Part shown: in pieces, positions 43,356 through 52,859 of the stretch | Layout of the letters: every line of letters starts with the position of its first letter | Position numbering within the stretch: position 1 is the stretch's first letter | Source of the DNA: Phocoena phocoena | Taxonomy: Eukaryota; Chordata; Mammalia; Artiodactyla; Phocoenidae | Reading direction: 5' to 3' | Assembly: GCF_963924675.1 (NCBI RefSeq) | Contig: NC_089231.1 | Span: forward strand, 72,043,191 to 72,107,190 | DNA: 64,000 nucleotides | The notes under the pieces: model-generated | What the model saw: only the letters and a program-made list of their open reading frames with translations | Databases searched by the model: none | Told to the model about the DNA's origin: nothing | Made by a program: the position numbers and the translations under genes

Positions 43356-43629
43356 CATGCCATGTCATGCTGTCAGCCGATGGCAGCCTGACATTAATGT
43401 TTCTTTCTTTGACAGCACCGTGTAGAATGAACATGGCCTCTGGCTTCCACCCAGCAGGGCAAGAAATTCTACTCTTCCTCTATCATGCTTGTGCCCAACG
43501 CTGCAAAAATACAGAGGTTCCAAGAGAGAAGTATTGTAAGTTAACTGGTGTCCTAATTTTGCCTGAAAACAGCACGTCCTGGGAGCCAGAAGCCAACCCT
43601 GCATCCCAGGCCCGAGGCTAGGGCCTCGC

Positions 43630-43772
43630 CCTCAGCCAGGGACACGTAAGGAGTCCTGACCTGGGAACCAGAGCCCTGGGTCTTACCCACCAAGTGACCT
43701 GGGGAATGTTGCTCAACCAATCAGAGCCTCACTTTCCTCAGATCTAATACGGGGCCAATGTAACTACCCTCA
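43630..43772 (+). mobile_element. MIR (sense)
   Basis: CCAAGTGACCTGGGGAATGT, AACCAATCAGAGCCTCACTT and TCCTCAGATCTAATACGGGG. Confidence 0.55.
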
Positions 43773-43774
43773 CA

Positions 43775-43890
43775 GCCCCTCCACAGTCCCACGAGGGCAG
43801 GAATCCTGTCTTTTTCATCACCCTGCCTTGTGGAGTGCCAGACACAGAGCAGGTGGTAATAAATGTTTGTTGAGTGACTGAATAAAAGTC
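43775..43890 (+). mobile_element. L2 3' end (sense)
   Basis: CCACGAGGGCAGGAATCCTG, TGCCAGACACAGAGCAGGTG and AATAAATGTTTGTTGAGTGA; the terminal L2 sequence is intact. Confidence 0.85.
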
Positions 43891-44365
43891 TATGTGACAA
43901 GTTTGCCTCCCCTCCCCCAAAGGCCTTAAAAACAGGGACTGGGCTGACCCATCTTAGGTTCTCGCACAGGTACAGCTTTCACTCCTCCGTGGGTTTATTC
44001 ACGCAGGAAATCATCCACAAGCACCTACTACGCGCCTGGCCCAGTTAAGGCCTCGGTGGCATCCAGGACCCACACACAGCCTCAGCTGTGTCCTCACACG
44101 CCACCCCCTTCGCTTTTTTCTGGCCAGTGACTATAATACTTAGTCACAGTGGGCTTCCTCGGCCCAAGACAACGACCCGGCTGCCCTCTAAACAGCAAGC
44201 TTGGCCCATTCTGGGCACTTGGACAATGATTCCTTCACTTCCACTTCCTTATACCCCGCCCTGGGGAAATACAGCCCAAGGAAAACCCCTACCCTAACCC
44301 CACACATGCACTGGCACACACACACAGCCTTGCACACATGCACTCAACGTGCAGTAGGACCCTAG
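43891..44365. other. Unique intronic DNA
   Basis: Antisense L2 trace at 43,995-44,050 (GCACCTACTACGCGCCTGGC); a short (CA)n at 44,316-44,328. Confidence 0.4.
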
Positions 44366-44369
44366 GACA

Positions 44370-44585
44370 GAAGTTGGATTTTCTGAGTTCAAATCCCAGT
44401 TCTTTTGCTTATGAGCTGTGTGACTTTGGGCAAGTCCCTTTACCTCTCCGAGCCTCATTTTCTTCCTTTATAAAATGGGAATGCTAATCATGAAGCCTTT
44501 CCATGTAGTGTTATAGGGAGATTCAATGAGATAGTGGATACAAAAACCTTTGGTTCATCAAAGTGATTTGCTCAACAACATTGTT
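44370..44585 (+). mobile_element. MIR (sense)
   Basis: GAGTTCAAATCCCAGTTCTT, GAGCTGTGTGACTTTGGGCA, TTTACCTCTCCGAGCCTCAT, TTATAAAATGGGAATGCTAA and GGGAGATTCAATGAGATAGT. Confidence 0.85.
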
Positions 44586-44819
44586 ATTTTTGTTCCCTTT
44601 CTCCAGGAGGGAAAGAGAATGGCAGTTGCCTAGGTTTCAAGGAAATCCATGTTTAGGGGGCCTGGAATGTGGGAATTTACTCAGTCTGTTTGATGGGGAT
44701 TATTTTGAGGATAGGAAAGTATTTGTGGGTCCAACATCACCATGTTAACTTTAAGATTAACTAATGAAAATTTAGAATCAGAGACTGGAAGAGACCCAAG
44801 AGGTCACCGTATTTGTGGC

Positions 44820-45182
44820 AGAGACAGCTAGCTGTCCACAAAAATTCGTTCTCCCTTCCACAGTACACAGCCATAGATGGGAAAGAGCCACCCTTGCCAA
44901 GAGCTACATTTCACAGCCTCGTTTGCAACTAGATTGGTCACATGACTAGTTCTTGTGTGTGGCAGAAAACAGTTAAGAAGCAAACATGCCCCCTGCATGC
45001 TTTCTTTCCTTGGTGACGATGTCCAAGGGATAGTCGGAATGTGAGATGGCTCACTGAATCACTGTGTGGAAGAGAACAACCCTCCACTCACAAACACCTG
45101 CCTTATAACAAACGTCTGTTTCGTTTGAGCCATTATACGTGCTTGGGTCTATTTGTTACTGCACCTACTACCCTAATACAAC
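44820..45182. mobile_element. Unclassified LTR-like relic
   Basis: The segment holds TTCGTTCTCCCTTCCACAGT, TTGGTCACATGACTAGTTC, and a closing TTTCGTTTGAGCCATTATAC with TACTGCACCTACTACCCTAA that resembles the end of an ancient LTR. Family not identified. Confidence 0.4.
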
Positions 45183-45278
45183 ATTCAACCTCCTTATTTA
45201 CAAGTGAGACGATTAGGGCCAGAGAATGAGAATACCTTGCCTAAGGTCACACAGCAAATTCAGCAATGGTTAAGAACT
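45183..45278 (-). mobile_element. MIR fragment (antisense)
   Basis: ATTTACAAGTGAGACGATTA and CTTGCCTAAGGTCACACAGC. Confidence 0.7.
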
Positions 45279-45720
45279 TTGGTGTCTTAACAATTTGGAG
45301 TAGATTTTGCAGTTTTCAACCTGCCCCCGAGAGCCATGAGGATTCCGAGAGGCCCTTCGGCAGTGAGAGTGAGGTTCAGTGAGCTGCCGTCTGGAGTCCT
45401 CCACTTCTGTTTCTACTAGAAAAACATCACTTTTATCTGTCTTCAAATTGCACTTCTCCATATATTTTCATCAGAAGAAAGGGCTCTGTGGCTTAAACTA
45501 ATGTCAAAGCCCGAATGCTGGATGATGTGGTCTGACTTTCTGTGGTACAAGACCAAGTTTTGCTTCTTCTCCACCATTGTCTCCTGGCCTCAGCTGCTGA
45601 CACAGGGCATGTAGACTCGCAGAAGAGCATAGATATTTGCTTAGAAAGGAAAAAAAGAAGGCTCAGTGTGCAAACAAAGAACCCAGAAACTTGGACAAAG
45701 GACAAAAAGAAAAGACACTT
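45279..45720. other. Unique intronic DNA
   Basis: Nothing recognised. Confidence 0.4.
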
Positions 45721-45723
45721 AGC

Positions 45724-45890
45724 TCAGTGGTTCTCAGATTTTAGGGTGTGTCAAAATCACTGGGGGTGCTGATTCAAAATGCAGACTCCTATACCCCATC
45801 CTCAGAGATTCTGACTCAAAAAACTGATGCTCGTGTTCCCAGGATTGCCCTTTTTTTTTTTTTTTAGGATTGCCCTTTGAGAAGTCCTGG
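45724..45890 (+). mobile_element. MER5A-like hAT DNA transposon relic
   Basis: CAGTGGTTCTCAGATTTTAG, TGTCAAAATCACTGGGGGTG, GATTCTGACTCAAAAAACTG; then a T-run and a repeated AGGATTGCCCTTT (45,842 and 45,867) that looks like a small duplication around an inserted T tract. Confidence 0.75.
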
Positions 45891-46079
45891 GTCTAATTCG
45901 ACTCGGTGTAATTCGACAGCAAGAACTACAGGGAAGATTGGTCTTGAAAAGGAGGTCAGGGATGACAAAAAGGAAGCTGGGGGCTGGGCCCTTGCATAGA
46001 GAGAGAAGGTAGACCCACGGCTCAGCCACTTGCTTGCTGGCCTCTCTGAACCACATAGGTCTGAATGATCAGACTGACA

Positions 46080-46548
46080 TCAAGTAACAGTTACTTGAGT
46101 ATAATGATGTGCTGTTTGCTCATAACTTTGCCAAACGCTGGTCCAAATGGCTCACCCATTTAAAATGTGCTAATTTGAAAGCAGAGAGGGGAGTGGAATA
46201 TTTTCAACAGATACCACTGGCAAAGGGTTCATATACAAAGAACTCTTAAATATCAATAAGAAAGGAGACAAACATGCCGGCAAGGAACAAATGGGAATAG
46301 ACTTGAGCAGGATAGTCATAAAATGAACAATAAGATTAAAAAGGTTATTCAGCATGAATGAAGGCGTGCAAAGTCAAGCAGCCAGATGTTATTCTCACCT
46401 TTCCCATCAGGGAAGTTTTAGGAGATGGGTAGCAACCAGTGTGGGTGAGGCTGTGAGAACATCACACCCCAATACTGTGCCAGGGGAGTGCAAGCCGGCA
46501 CAACCTTCCAGGGCGATAGCCTCAAAAGACTTAAAAACACGCCAACAC
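46080..46548 (+). mobile_element. L1/HAL1-type ORF2 relic, left part
   Basis: AAGGGTTCATATACAAAGAA, CTCTTAAATATCAATAAGAA, GGTTATTCAGCATGAATGAA and AACCAGTGTGGGTGAGGCTG. It is interrupted by the SINE at 46,549 and resumes after it. Confidence 0.7.
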
Positions 46549-46760
46549 GGGGCTTCCCTGGTGGCGCAGTGGTTGAGAGTCCGCCTGCCAATGCGGTGGA
46601 CACGGGTTCGTGCCCCGGCCCGGGAAGACCCCACATGCTGCGGAGCGGCTGGGCCCGTGAGCCACGGCCGCTGAGCCTGAGCGTCCGGAGCCTGTGCTCT
46701 GCAAGGGGTGAGGCCACAGCAGTGAGAGGCTCGCGTACCGCAAAAAAAAAAAAAAAAAAA
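46549..46760 (+). mobile_element. CHR-type SINE (short form, sense), nested in L1
   Basis: GGGCTTCCCTGGTGGCGCAG to GCGTACCGC, then a 20-A tail. The duplicated target AAAACACGCCAACAC (46,534) recurs as AAAACACGCGAACAC (46,757) with one change. Confidence 0.95.
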
Positions 46761-47070
46761 ACACGCGAACACTTGAGCCAGGAATTCACCTTAGGAAACG
46801 TATCCATAGGCCCAAACACGCAAAGATGATGTACTAGGAGCAGCCTTTGCAGTGCTGTTTATAATAATGAAAAAAAAAAAAGAGGAAGAAGAAGCAACCA
46901 CACGGAGGAATGATTAATAAATCCCAACTCACCCTCTCTGTGCAGCCATTAAAATGTATATTGGAGGAACATAGAAAATACAGATGCAGGTTCATGATCC
47001 GTGGTTAAGGACAAGGTAAGGTACGAAACGAGATGTTGGAAAAGCATGTGTGTGTCCACATCTAGATACT
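46761..47070 (+). mobile_element. L1/HAL1-type ORF2 relic, right part
   Basis: GCCAGGAATTCACCTTAGGA, GCAGTGCTGTTTATAATAAT and CAGCCATTAAAATGTATATT. It continues the element of 46,080. Confidence 0.7.
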
Positions 47071-47209
47071 CCTATGTGTCTGGTACATTGTAAGCACTCA
47101 ACAAACATCACAGGTCAAGTAGTGAGAGGGTGAGTGAGAGTTCTACAGAGAGGCACCCGAAGGTTCACCTCTGGGTTAGGAACCCCTTCTTTCCTCTCCA
47201 TAGCTGAGC

Positions 47210-47400
47210 GGTAGGACAGTCCAGCAGCTAGGAAGGTGGGCTCTGCAGACTCTCATGTCATTTGGATCTCAGAGCCCAGCCCCGCACCCCCCCAACCTGA
47301 CTCTCAGTTTCTTCACCTATAAGATGTGGACAATGAAAGCATCTCCCTTGTAGGGTTCTTGTGAGCATTAACCGAAGGGAAACACTGAGCTCGCTGCTCT
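47210..47400 (+). mobile_element. MIR (sense, diverged)
   Basis: GACTCTCAGTTTCTTCACCT, ATAAGATGTGGACAATGAAA and GGGTTCTTGTGAGCATTAAC. Confidence 0.65.
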
Positions 47401-47839
47401 TGTAACTATGGTGACCTCGCTGGTTTTTTACAATTAGCATGCATTACTTTGGAAATCTGAAAATCATAATAAAGCTATTTCCATTTTGACAAAAATTACA
47501 TTTTACCAAGAACCAAAGAACTTCTCTCTCTATTACCATTTCCCCTTTCCTGGCGCCTCTGGGTGATGTCAGAGCGGAGCGTGATACCTTGTGGCTGGTC
47601 TCCTCTGCCCAGGTGTTCCCAAGCGTGCGGTGACTTCAGACCACTCGAGGTTGTGCAGGAGACCCGTGTTCCCCGACTTCTTTCTTGAAATCACACTGTC
47701 CTTTGGCTGTGGCCGTTTGCCCAGAAAGCAGTGCATCCATTCATTCAAGGGCCCCTCAAATAGCCCAGAGTTCAGCCCCCCTAGAACATTCTCATCCCCC
47801 CGAGGCTCCTGCGCTCTTTGCTCACCAGGGCTGCTGTTC
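47401..47839. other. Unique intronic DNA
   Basis: Nothing recognised. Confidence 0.4.
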
Positions 47840-48015
47840 TGAATGGGACAGGCCTCCGCCAAACAGCTGGAGGGAGGAGAGAGGGAGGGGCAGGAAACCG
47901 GGCTGACCGGAGGGCGGGGGCGGCCAGCTGCGTGGAGCGGGGCTGTCAGGGGAGCCTGCCTGTCGAGGGTGGTGGCTGATGGCGAGGCCTGCTGGGGACG
48001 ACCCGCCCCTCTGGG
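47840..48015. promoter_or_regulatory. Small GC/CpG-rich block with GC boxes
   Basis: GGAGGGCGGGGGCGGCCAGC at 47,910 holds overlapping Sp1/KLF-type GC boxes and CpG is raised compared with the flanks. No start site or exon is visible, so promoter function is only a possibility. Confidence 0.3.
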
Positions 48016-48271
48016 AGCTGGGAGCTGTGCTCACCGTCTGAGCACAAACCAGGAGCACATGTGGGCCCCGGGCAGCTGTGGGAAGCACGTCTGCTCCCAG
48101 CAAGGGCCTCCGGAGCTCCAGACAGACTACGTACAAGCAAGACTAGCTGCCGGATATCCCACCACCTTGGGTCACCTCCTCACCCCAGGCGTTTGTACAT
48201 CATTCCACCTGGATGCCCTTCCTGCTTCCTGCCCCTATTCGTGGCCTGATGACCTCCTGCTTCCTTTTTTT

Positions 48272-48288
48272 TTGAGGGGGGGGGGGCT
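48272..48288. other. T8/G10 homopolymer junction
   Basis: TTTTTTTTTGAGGGGGGGGGG: a T run followed at once by a G run, a common assembly error site. Confidence 0.5.
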
Positions 48289-48299
48289 TAAATTAAAAT

Positions 48300-48885
48300 A
48301 GCAATGTGGTTTTTTTTAAGTATCAAATGAACAAAGATTAAAATGTTCTGTAATATTTGATTTTAGTAAATGTTACAGGGAAGCAAAATTCTTATCCATC
48401 ATTGGAATATACCTACATTCATGTACCACTTCTAGAAAACTAACAAACTACATCAAACCTTTAACGATGTTCAGACCTTGTGTTGTTTAAATATAAATTC
48501 TGCTTTCATCCTAAACCCAGCTCCCCAGAGATAAATATCATTAACATGTTGGTTTGAACACATGCACATATATATTTTATATATAAATGTAAAGTGGCTC
48601 AGTCATGCTCTGTGTACCATATTGTAACCTGCTTTTGCATTCAATGATTATATATATAAAATATATGTGTATATGTATATATACTTTACCATATTTTAAA
48701 AGTTGCTAATTATTTCATTTACTCAATGTACCGTAGTTTATTTAATCAATACAATACTCTGAGGGTGGATGATTAGGTTACTTTCAACTTTTCGACTATA
48801 GTGAGCACGCCATTACACACTTGTCCAATTACTTTATTATACAAATTTCCTATGAACATGTTTATTATTCAAAGAGTCGCCCACT
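48300..48885 (-). mobile_element. L1M/HAL1-type 3' relic (antisense), AT-rich core
   Basis: GATAAATATCATTAACATGT, TGTAACCTGCTTTTGCATTC and TTACTTTCAACTTTTCGACT follow the reverse of a LINE ORF2/3' UTR. The part 48,565-48,690 is a degenerate (TA)n. Confidence 0.6.
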
Positions 48886-49112
48886 CTCTCTTCATGTCTC
48901 AGCTTGGGGCCACCTCCCAGGTAAGACTTCCCTGCCCCTTGGGGGACTGCTCTGGGCTCCCCCCATCACAGCACTGATGCAGTGTTGTCCCAGCTTGTTA
49001 GGGTGTCTCTTTCCCTTGCACTAGGAACTCCTTGGGGAAGGGTCTGTGTTTTGTCCCCTGCTCTATCCCCAGTGCTAAGCACGGTGCCTGGCGACATCAC
49101 CATCATCAGTGA
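48886..49112 (+). mobile_element. L2 3' end (sense)
   Basis: CTCCCAGGTAAGACTTCCCT, GGAACTCCTTGGGGAAGGGT, CTATCCCCAGTGCTAAGCAC and GGTGCCTGGCGACATC. Confidence 0.75.
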
Positions 49113-49114
49113 AT

Positions 49115-49332
49115 TATCTAAATAGCTGACAGCCAGGCAGTGTGCTAGAAACTTGGTACTTAATCCTTATGAAGGAAGGAAGCAGGCACTGTTTCTGCCC
49201 CCATTTTGCGATGAGAAAATTGGGACACAGAAAGGTTAAGTCGCTTGCCCAAGGCCACACAGCTAGTAGGTGGCACAGCTGGGATTCCAACCAGGCCACC
49301 TGGCTCCAGAGCCCTGCCTTTAGCCTCCAAAC
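49115..49332 (-). mobile_element. MIR (antisense)
   Basis: CCATTTTGCGATGAGAAAAT, AGGTTAAGTCGCTTGCCCAA, GGCCACACAGCTAGTAGGTG and CCAGAGCCCTGCCTTTAGCC. Confidence 0.9.
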
Positions 49333-49334
49333 TA

Positions 49335-49545
49335 AAGAACTAACAGAAGGGCCCACTGTGTGCATTGCCCTGTACCAGGTGCTTTCCATGGAGTAAGCAA
49401 TGAACCAACAACGCTGCAGGAGGTGACACTTGCCCATTTTACAGATGAGGATTCTGCGGCCACGGACGGAAAGTCGTTTTGGCAAGGGCGCCCAGATCGT
49501 GCCAACAGAGGCATGACTGAACCCAGGTCTGTCTAATTCCAAAGC
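49335..49545 (-). mobile_element. MIR (antisense)
   Basis: GCCCATTTTACAGATGAGGA and TGACTGAACCCAGGTCTGTC; the middle is diverged. Confidence 0.7.
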
Positions 49546-49559
49546 TGGGGCTGCTGAAA

Positions 49560-49748
49560 ATAACCTGTGAAAAAAGGAAAAGAGAAGGGGAGGGGTGGGG
49601 GAGGGGATGAGAAAAGGTAACAGAGAAAAAGGGAAGGAGGGTGCATAGGAAAGAAGGAAAGGAAAAAAGGAAGGAAGGGAGGGAGAGAGGGAAAAAAGAA
49701 AGAAGGAAGGGGGAGGAAGGAAAGGAGGGAGGGAGGGGGAAGAAGGGA
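49560..49748 (+). repeat. Polypurine tract (GGAA/GAAA-rich)
   Basis: From 49,647 to 49,748 the plus strand is an unbroken run of 102 purines made of GGAAGGAAGG, GGGAGGGAGG and GAAAAAAG units. It can form intramolecular triplex (H-DNA) in principle. Confidence 0.92.
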
Positions 49749-49859
49749 CATCTGCTCTTCTTAGGCCTCCAGAACTTTGGCAAGTGGGGAAACATGTCCT
49801 TCACCATATGACCAGCCCGGGAACCTCATCTTCTCTCCCCACCATCCTCAACCCTTAAT

Positions 49860-50012
49860 TCAGTGAGATTTACACTTAGAAACTATCTGGTTTAATGCTT
49901 TCATTTCAGAGATAATAACTGGAAGCACAGAGAGGTTAAGTCACTTGCCCAAAGTCACACAGCTTCCTAGGGTCAGAAGTCAGACCCAGCCTGACTCCAA
50001 ACTCCTCTCCTC
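49860..50012 (-). mobile_element. MIR (antisense)
   Basis: AGCACAGAGAGGTTAAGTCA, CTTGCCCAAAGTCACACAGC and CAGACCCAGCCTGACTCC. Confidence 0.8.
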
Positions 50013-50019
50013 CCCACTC

Positions 50020-50165
50020 TGCCAGGCTTGCCCATGCAAATCCTTACTGTACAGATGGGAACACTGGATCCAGAGAACGCAAGGGCTCGCCCAAGGTCAC
50101 CCAACAGTTAGCAGTAGAGCAGCAGCCCCAAGTCTCCTGGTCCAAAGGAGAGGACATTTCCACCA
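50020..50165 (-). mobile_element. MIR (antisense)
   Basis: TACTGTACAGATGGGAACAC, GGGCTCGCCCAAGGTCACCC and CCCAAGTCTCCTGGTCC. Confidence 0.65.
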
Positions 50166-50216
50166 TGCAAGGGGAATCCTATACATCACCATCTAAAGGT
50201 TTGTTACTAATACAGA

Positions 50217-50346
50217 CCAGTGGTACTCAAAGCATGGATTCTGGACCAGCAGCAGCAGCCTTGCCTGGCAACTTGTTAGAAATGCAGGCTCTTAACAAGC
50301 CACCAAGGGATTCTGATGCTGGCTCAAGTTTAAAAACCACTGAAAC
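50217..50346 (-). mobile_element. MER5A-like hAT relic (antisense)
   Basis: CAGTGGTACTCAAAGCATGG, ACCAGCAGCAGCAGCCTTGC, CTTGTTAGAAATGCAGGCTC and GTTTAAAAACCACTGA; both inverted termini are present. Confidence 0.85.
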
Positions 50347-50365
50347 AGAAAATGTCTGTATTCTT

Positions 50366-50582
50366 TTTTTTTTTTTTTTTTTTTTTTGCGGTACGCGGGC
50401 CTCTCACTGTTGTGGTCTCTCTCCCGTTGCGGAGCAGAGGCTCGGGACGCGCAGGCTCAGCGGCCATGGCTCACAGGCCCAGCCGCTCCGCGGCATGTGG
50501 GATCTTCCCGGACCGGGGCACGAACCCGTGTCCCCTGCATCGGCAGGCGGACTCTCAACCACTGCGCCACCAGGGAAGCCCC
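50366..50582 (-). mobile_element. CHR-type SINE (short form, antisense)
   Basis: A 22-23 T tail at the left, GCGGTACGCGGGCC, and ACTGCGCCACCAGGGAAGCC at the right. The target duplication TCTGTATTCTT is exact at 50,355 and 50,584. Confidence 0.96.
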
Positions 50583-50667
50583 ATCTGTATTCTTAATGGA
50601 AAAGCCACTAAGAATACATTCTGGATCCCAGGACAGGTCACCTTCTCAATCCACAGAATCGTAGTTA

Positions 50668-50785
50668 AGAACAGAGACCTTGGGATCAGACAGACCCGAT
50701 TTGATTGAATCCCTGTCTCCACCCCTGGAAGCTGTGTGGGCAAGTCCTTTCACCTCGCTGAGCCTCAGTTTTCTCATCTGTTCTG
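50668..50785 (+). mobile_element. MIR (sense)
   Basis: GAAGCTGTGTGGGCAAGTCC, CACCTCGCTGAGCCTCAGTT and TTCTCATCTGTTCTGG. Confidence 0.8.
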
Positions 50786-50787
50786 GA

Positions 50788-50960
50788 TGAGGGAGCAGGG
50801 GACGGGGGGTGGGGGTGGGGGGGACGGGGGGCAGGGGGACGGGGGGCAGAGAAGGAAGCAGGAGGAAGTAGAGGATGGAGGGGGGAAGGAGAAGGAGGAA
50901 GCAGCCTTCCAGGAAGATGGAGCACACTGGGGGTGGGGGAGGGGAGATCCTGAAAGGGGA
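50788..50960 (+). repeat. G-rich/purine tract with G-quadruplex potential
   Basis: 50,791-50,850 has at least seven G runs of four to eight, separated by AC, T or CA (for example GGGGTGGGGGG and GACGGGGGGCAGGGGG). An almost pure purine tract follows to 50,960. Confidence 0.9.
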
Positions 50961-51039
50961 GCTGGGAGAACCCAGCCTCTGGATGGATTTATGGATATTG
51001 CCTTTTCCTCCTTCCTTGGGTGCTGCTACTGCAGGCCCC

Positions 51040-51286
51040 CCGGAGGCTTCACGCCTCCCGAGCCAACCCAAGGCTATAATAATGAGGCTCAGGTGTTATC
51101 AGTTGGGAGCCACAACAGGCTGACGGAGGACGCTGGGCTCCCAGCCAGCCAGGCCTCGGAGGCCGGAGGCCGGAAGCCCAGAGGTGGAAGTCGGAGCTCA
51201 CAGCCCCACCCGGCCCGGCGAGGAACAGGCGGAGTCGCGCTGCTCCGACCAATCCAAAGCCACAGTCTCGGGCCACCATTCTGAAC
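51040..51286 (+). promoter_or_regulatory. CpG-rich promoter candidate (ETS, CCAAT)
   Basis: CpG sites are dense from 51,120 to 51,310, in contrast to the flanks. It has an ETS/GABP-type GGCCGGAAGCCC near 51,170, a second GGAAGTCGGAG near 51,187, GC-rich CCCACCCGGCCCGGCG, and a CCAAT box at 51,249-51,253, 34 bases before an ATG in an exact TISU element. This set is typical of a TATA-less housekeeping promoter. Whether it serves a plus-strand gene inside or upstream of CMKLR1 is not known. Confidence 0.6.
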
Positions 51287-51294
51287 ATGGCGGC
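51283..51294 (+). promoter_or_regulatory. TISU element / YY1 site over an ATG
   Basis: GAACATGGCGGC fits the published TISU consensus SAASATGGCGGC at all twelve positions. TISU elements work both as YY1-dependent transcription elements near the start site and as initiators for mRNAs with very short 5' UTRs. Confidence 0.7.
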
Positions 51295-51334
51295 GAAGTT
51301 TGGCGTATTCTTCCTCGAAGTGAAAAGCCTTCCG
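51287..51334 (+). CDS. Candidate first coding exon, unknown gene
   Basis: From the TISU ATG the frame reads 16 codons, MAAKFGVFFLEVKSLP, and stops at a consensus 5' splice site, CCG|GTGAGT, in phase 0. The exon and splice site sit exactly where a first exon should in relation to the promoter elements. I do not recognise the peptide and find no obvious second exon in the next 12 kb. It could be the first exon of a small or lineage-specific gene, a first exon of a longer gene extending beyond the window, or a non-coding RNA whose ATG is unused. Confidence 0.4.
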
Positions 51335-51524
51335 GTGAGTTTTTTGACTTTTTGGTGTGTTTTTTGTTTTTTTTTTTTTTAAATAGGATTCTGAAATCTA
51401 AGGCCTGATATAGGAATACTGGGGCCTGAGAGAGACGTGGTGCTCTTCAGGGCCTGCAAAGACGCCTCTGTTTATTCCCATAGAAACTGTGTCGTTCCAA
51501 GGTGGTGGATCAGGCTTCATTCTT

Positions 51525-52106
51525 TTTTGTTTTTTAAATTTATTTTATTGAAGTCTAGTTGATTTACAATATTGTGTTAATTTATGCTGTACAGCCAAGT
51601 GACTCAGTTATACATACATATGCATTCTTTTTCATATTCTTTTCCATTACGGTTTATCACAGGATATTGAATATAGTTCCCTGTACTATACAGTGGGACC
51701 TTGTTGTTTATCCATTCTCTATATAATAGTCTGTATGTGCTAATCCCAAACTCCCAATACTTCCCTCCCCCAACCCCCTCCCCATTGGCAACCACAAGCC
51801 TGTTCTCTATGTCTGTGAGTCTGTTTCTGTTTCATAGATAAGTTCATTTGTGTCATATTTTAGATTCGATATATAAGTGATATATGGTATTTGTCTTTCT
51901 CTTTCTGACTTACTTCACTTACTATAATCTCTAGGTCCGTCCATGTTGCTGCAAATGGCATTATTTCATTCTTTTCTATGGCTGAGTACTATTCCCTTGT
52001 ATATATACACCACATCTTCTTTATCCAGTCATCTGTCAAGGGACATTTAGGTTTCTATGCCTTGGCTATTGTGAATAGTGCTGCTATGAACCTAGGGGTG
52101 CATGCA
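51525..52106 (-). mobile_element. 5'-truncated L1 3' end (antisense, cetartiodactyl type)
   Basis: AAATTTATTTTATTGAAGTC, TAGTTGATTTACAATATTGT, GATATTGAATATAGTTCCCT, CTTGTTGTTTATCCATTCTC and GGCTATTGTGAATAGTGCTG are the reverse of the L1 ORF2 C-terminus and 3' UTR. It is bounded by GATCAGGCTTCAT at 51,508 and 52,107. Confidence 0.9.
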
Positions 52107-52122
52107 GATCAGGCTTCATCTT

Positions 52123-52324
52123 TTTTTTTTTTTTTTTTTTTTTTTTTGCGGTACACGGGCCTCTCACTGTTGTGGCCCCTCCCATTGCGGAGCACAGGCT
52201 CAGCGGCCATGGCTCACGGGCCCAGCCGCTCCGCGGCATGTGGGATCTTCCCGAACCGGGGCACGAACCCGTGTCCCCTCCATCGGCAGGCGAACTCTCA
52301 ACCACTGCGCCACCAGGGAAGCCC
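52123..52324 (-). mobile_element. CHR-type SINE (short form, antisense) at the L1 junction
   Basis: A long T tail, GCGGTACACGGGCCTCTCAC and GCGCCACCAGGGAAGCCC. It lacks about 20 bases in the middle (between GGAGCACAGGCTC and AGCGGCCATG). The duplication GATCAGGCTTCATCTT is exact at 52,107 and 52,325. Confidence 0.95.
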
Positions 52325-52340
52325 GATCAGGCTTCATCTT

Positions 52341-52855
52341 GATGCCCAACTCCAGTTGGTTGGTTCTGGAGTCCTGGAGCTCTCTGTTTAAGGGAATCTG
52401 AGGCCACATCCAGGCCTGGCTGGGAAGAGCACAGTGATTGATTAGCAATGCCTGCCCTGGACGGAAGTGGGGTGGGGCCGTTTTGGCTTTCTCATCCCAC
52501 TCTGTCCTCCAACTAAAGTCCATCCCATTGGACTAGAAGGCTCAGGGGCTGGTTCCAGCTCTGCCCCGTTTGTTCCATGAATTGGCAGATCCTAGTGTAT
52601 ATCTAATCTGTATCTCAATTCCCACACTCCTTTGTATTTATTTCTGATTGATCTCTACTGTTCATGGATCCCTAATATCCTAGTTAAAGCTAAATGATTC
52701 CTCTATCTTCCTGATCATCAGCTGCTAAAGCAGATTGACCAGAGAGGCTCTCAAACCAACGGGAGCCTTCAAAGATGCTTTCTATGACATGCAGGATTCT
52801 CTGTAAAACCAAACTGTGCCTATTTTGCACTTTCTTTAAGGCATGAACAAGCCAC
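52341..52855. other. Unique DNA
   Basis: No exon or repeat identified. Confidence 0.4.
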
Positions 52856-52859
52856 ACCG

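Noticed and set aside
51287..51334. CMKLR1 first exon
   Set aside because: The splice donor and ATG are on the plus strand while CMKLR1 is on the minus strand; the segment cannot be part of that mRNA.
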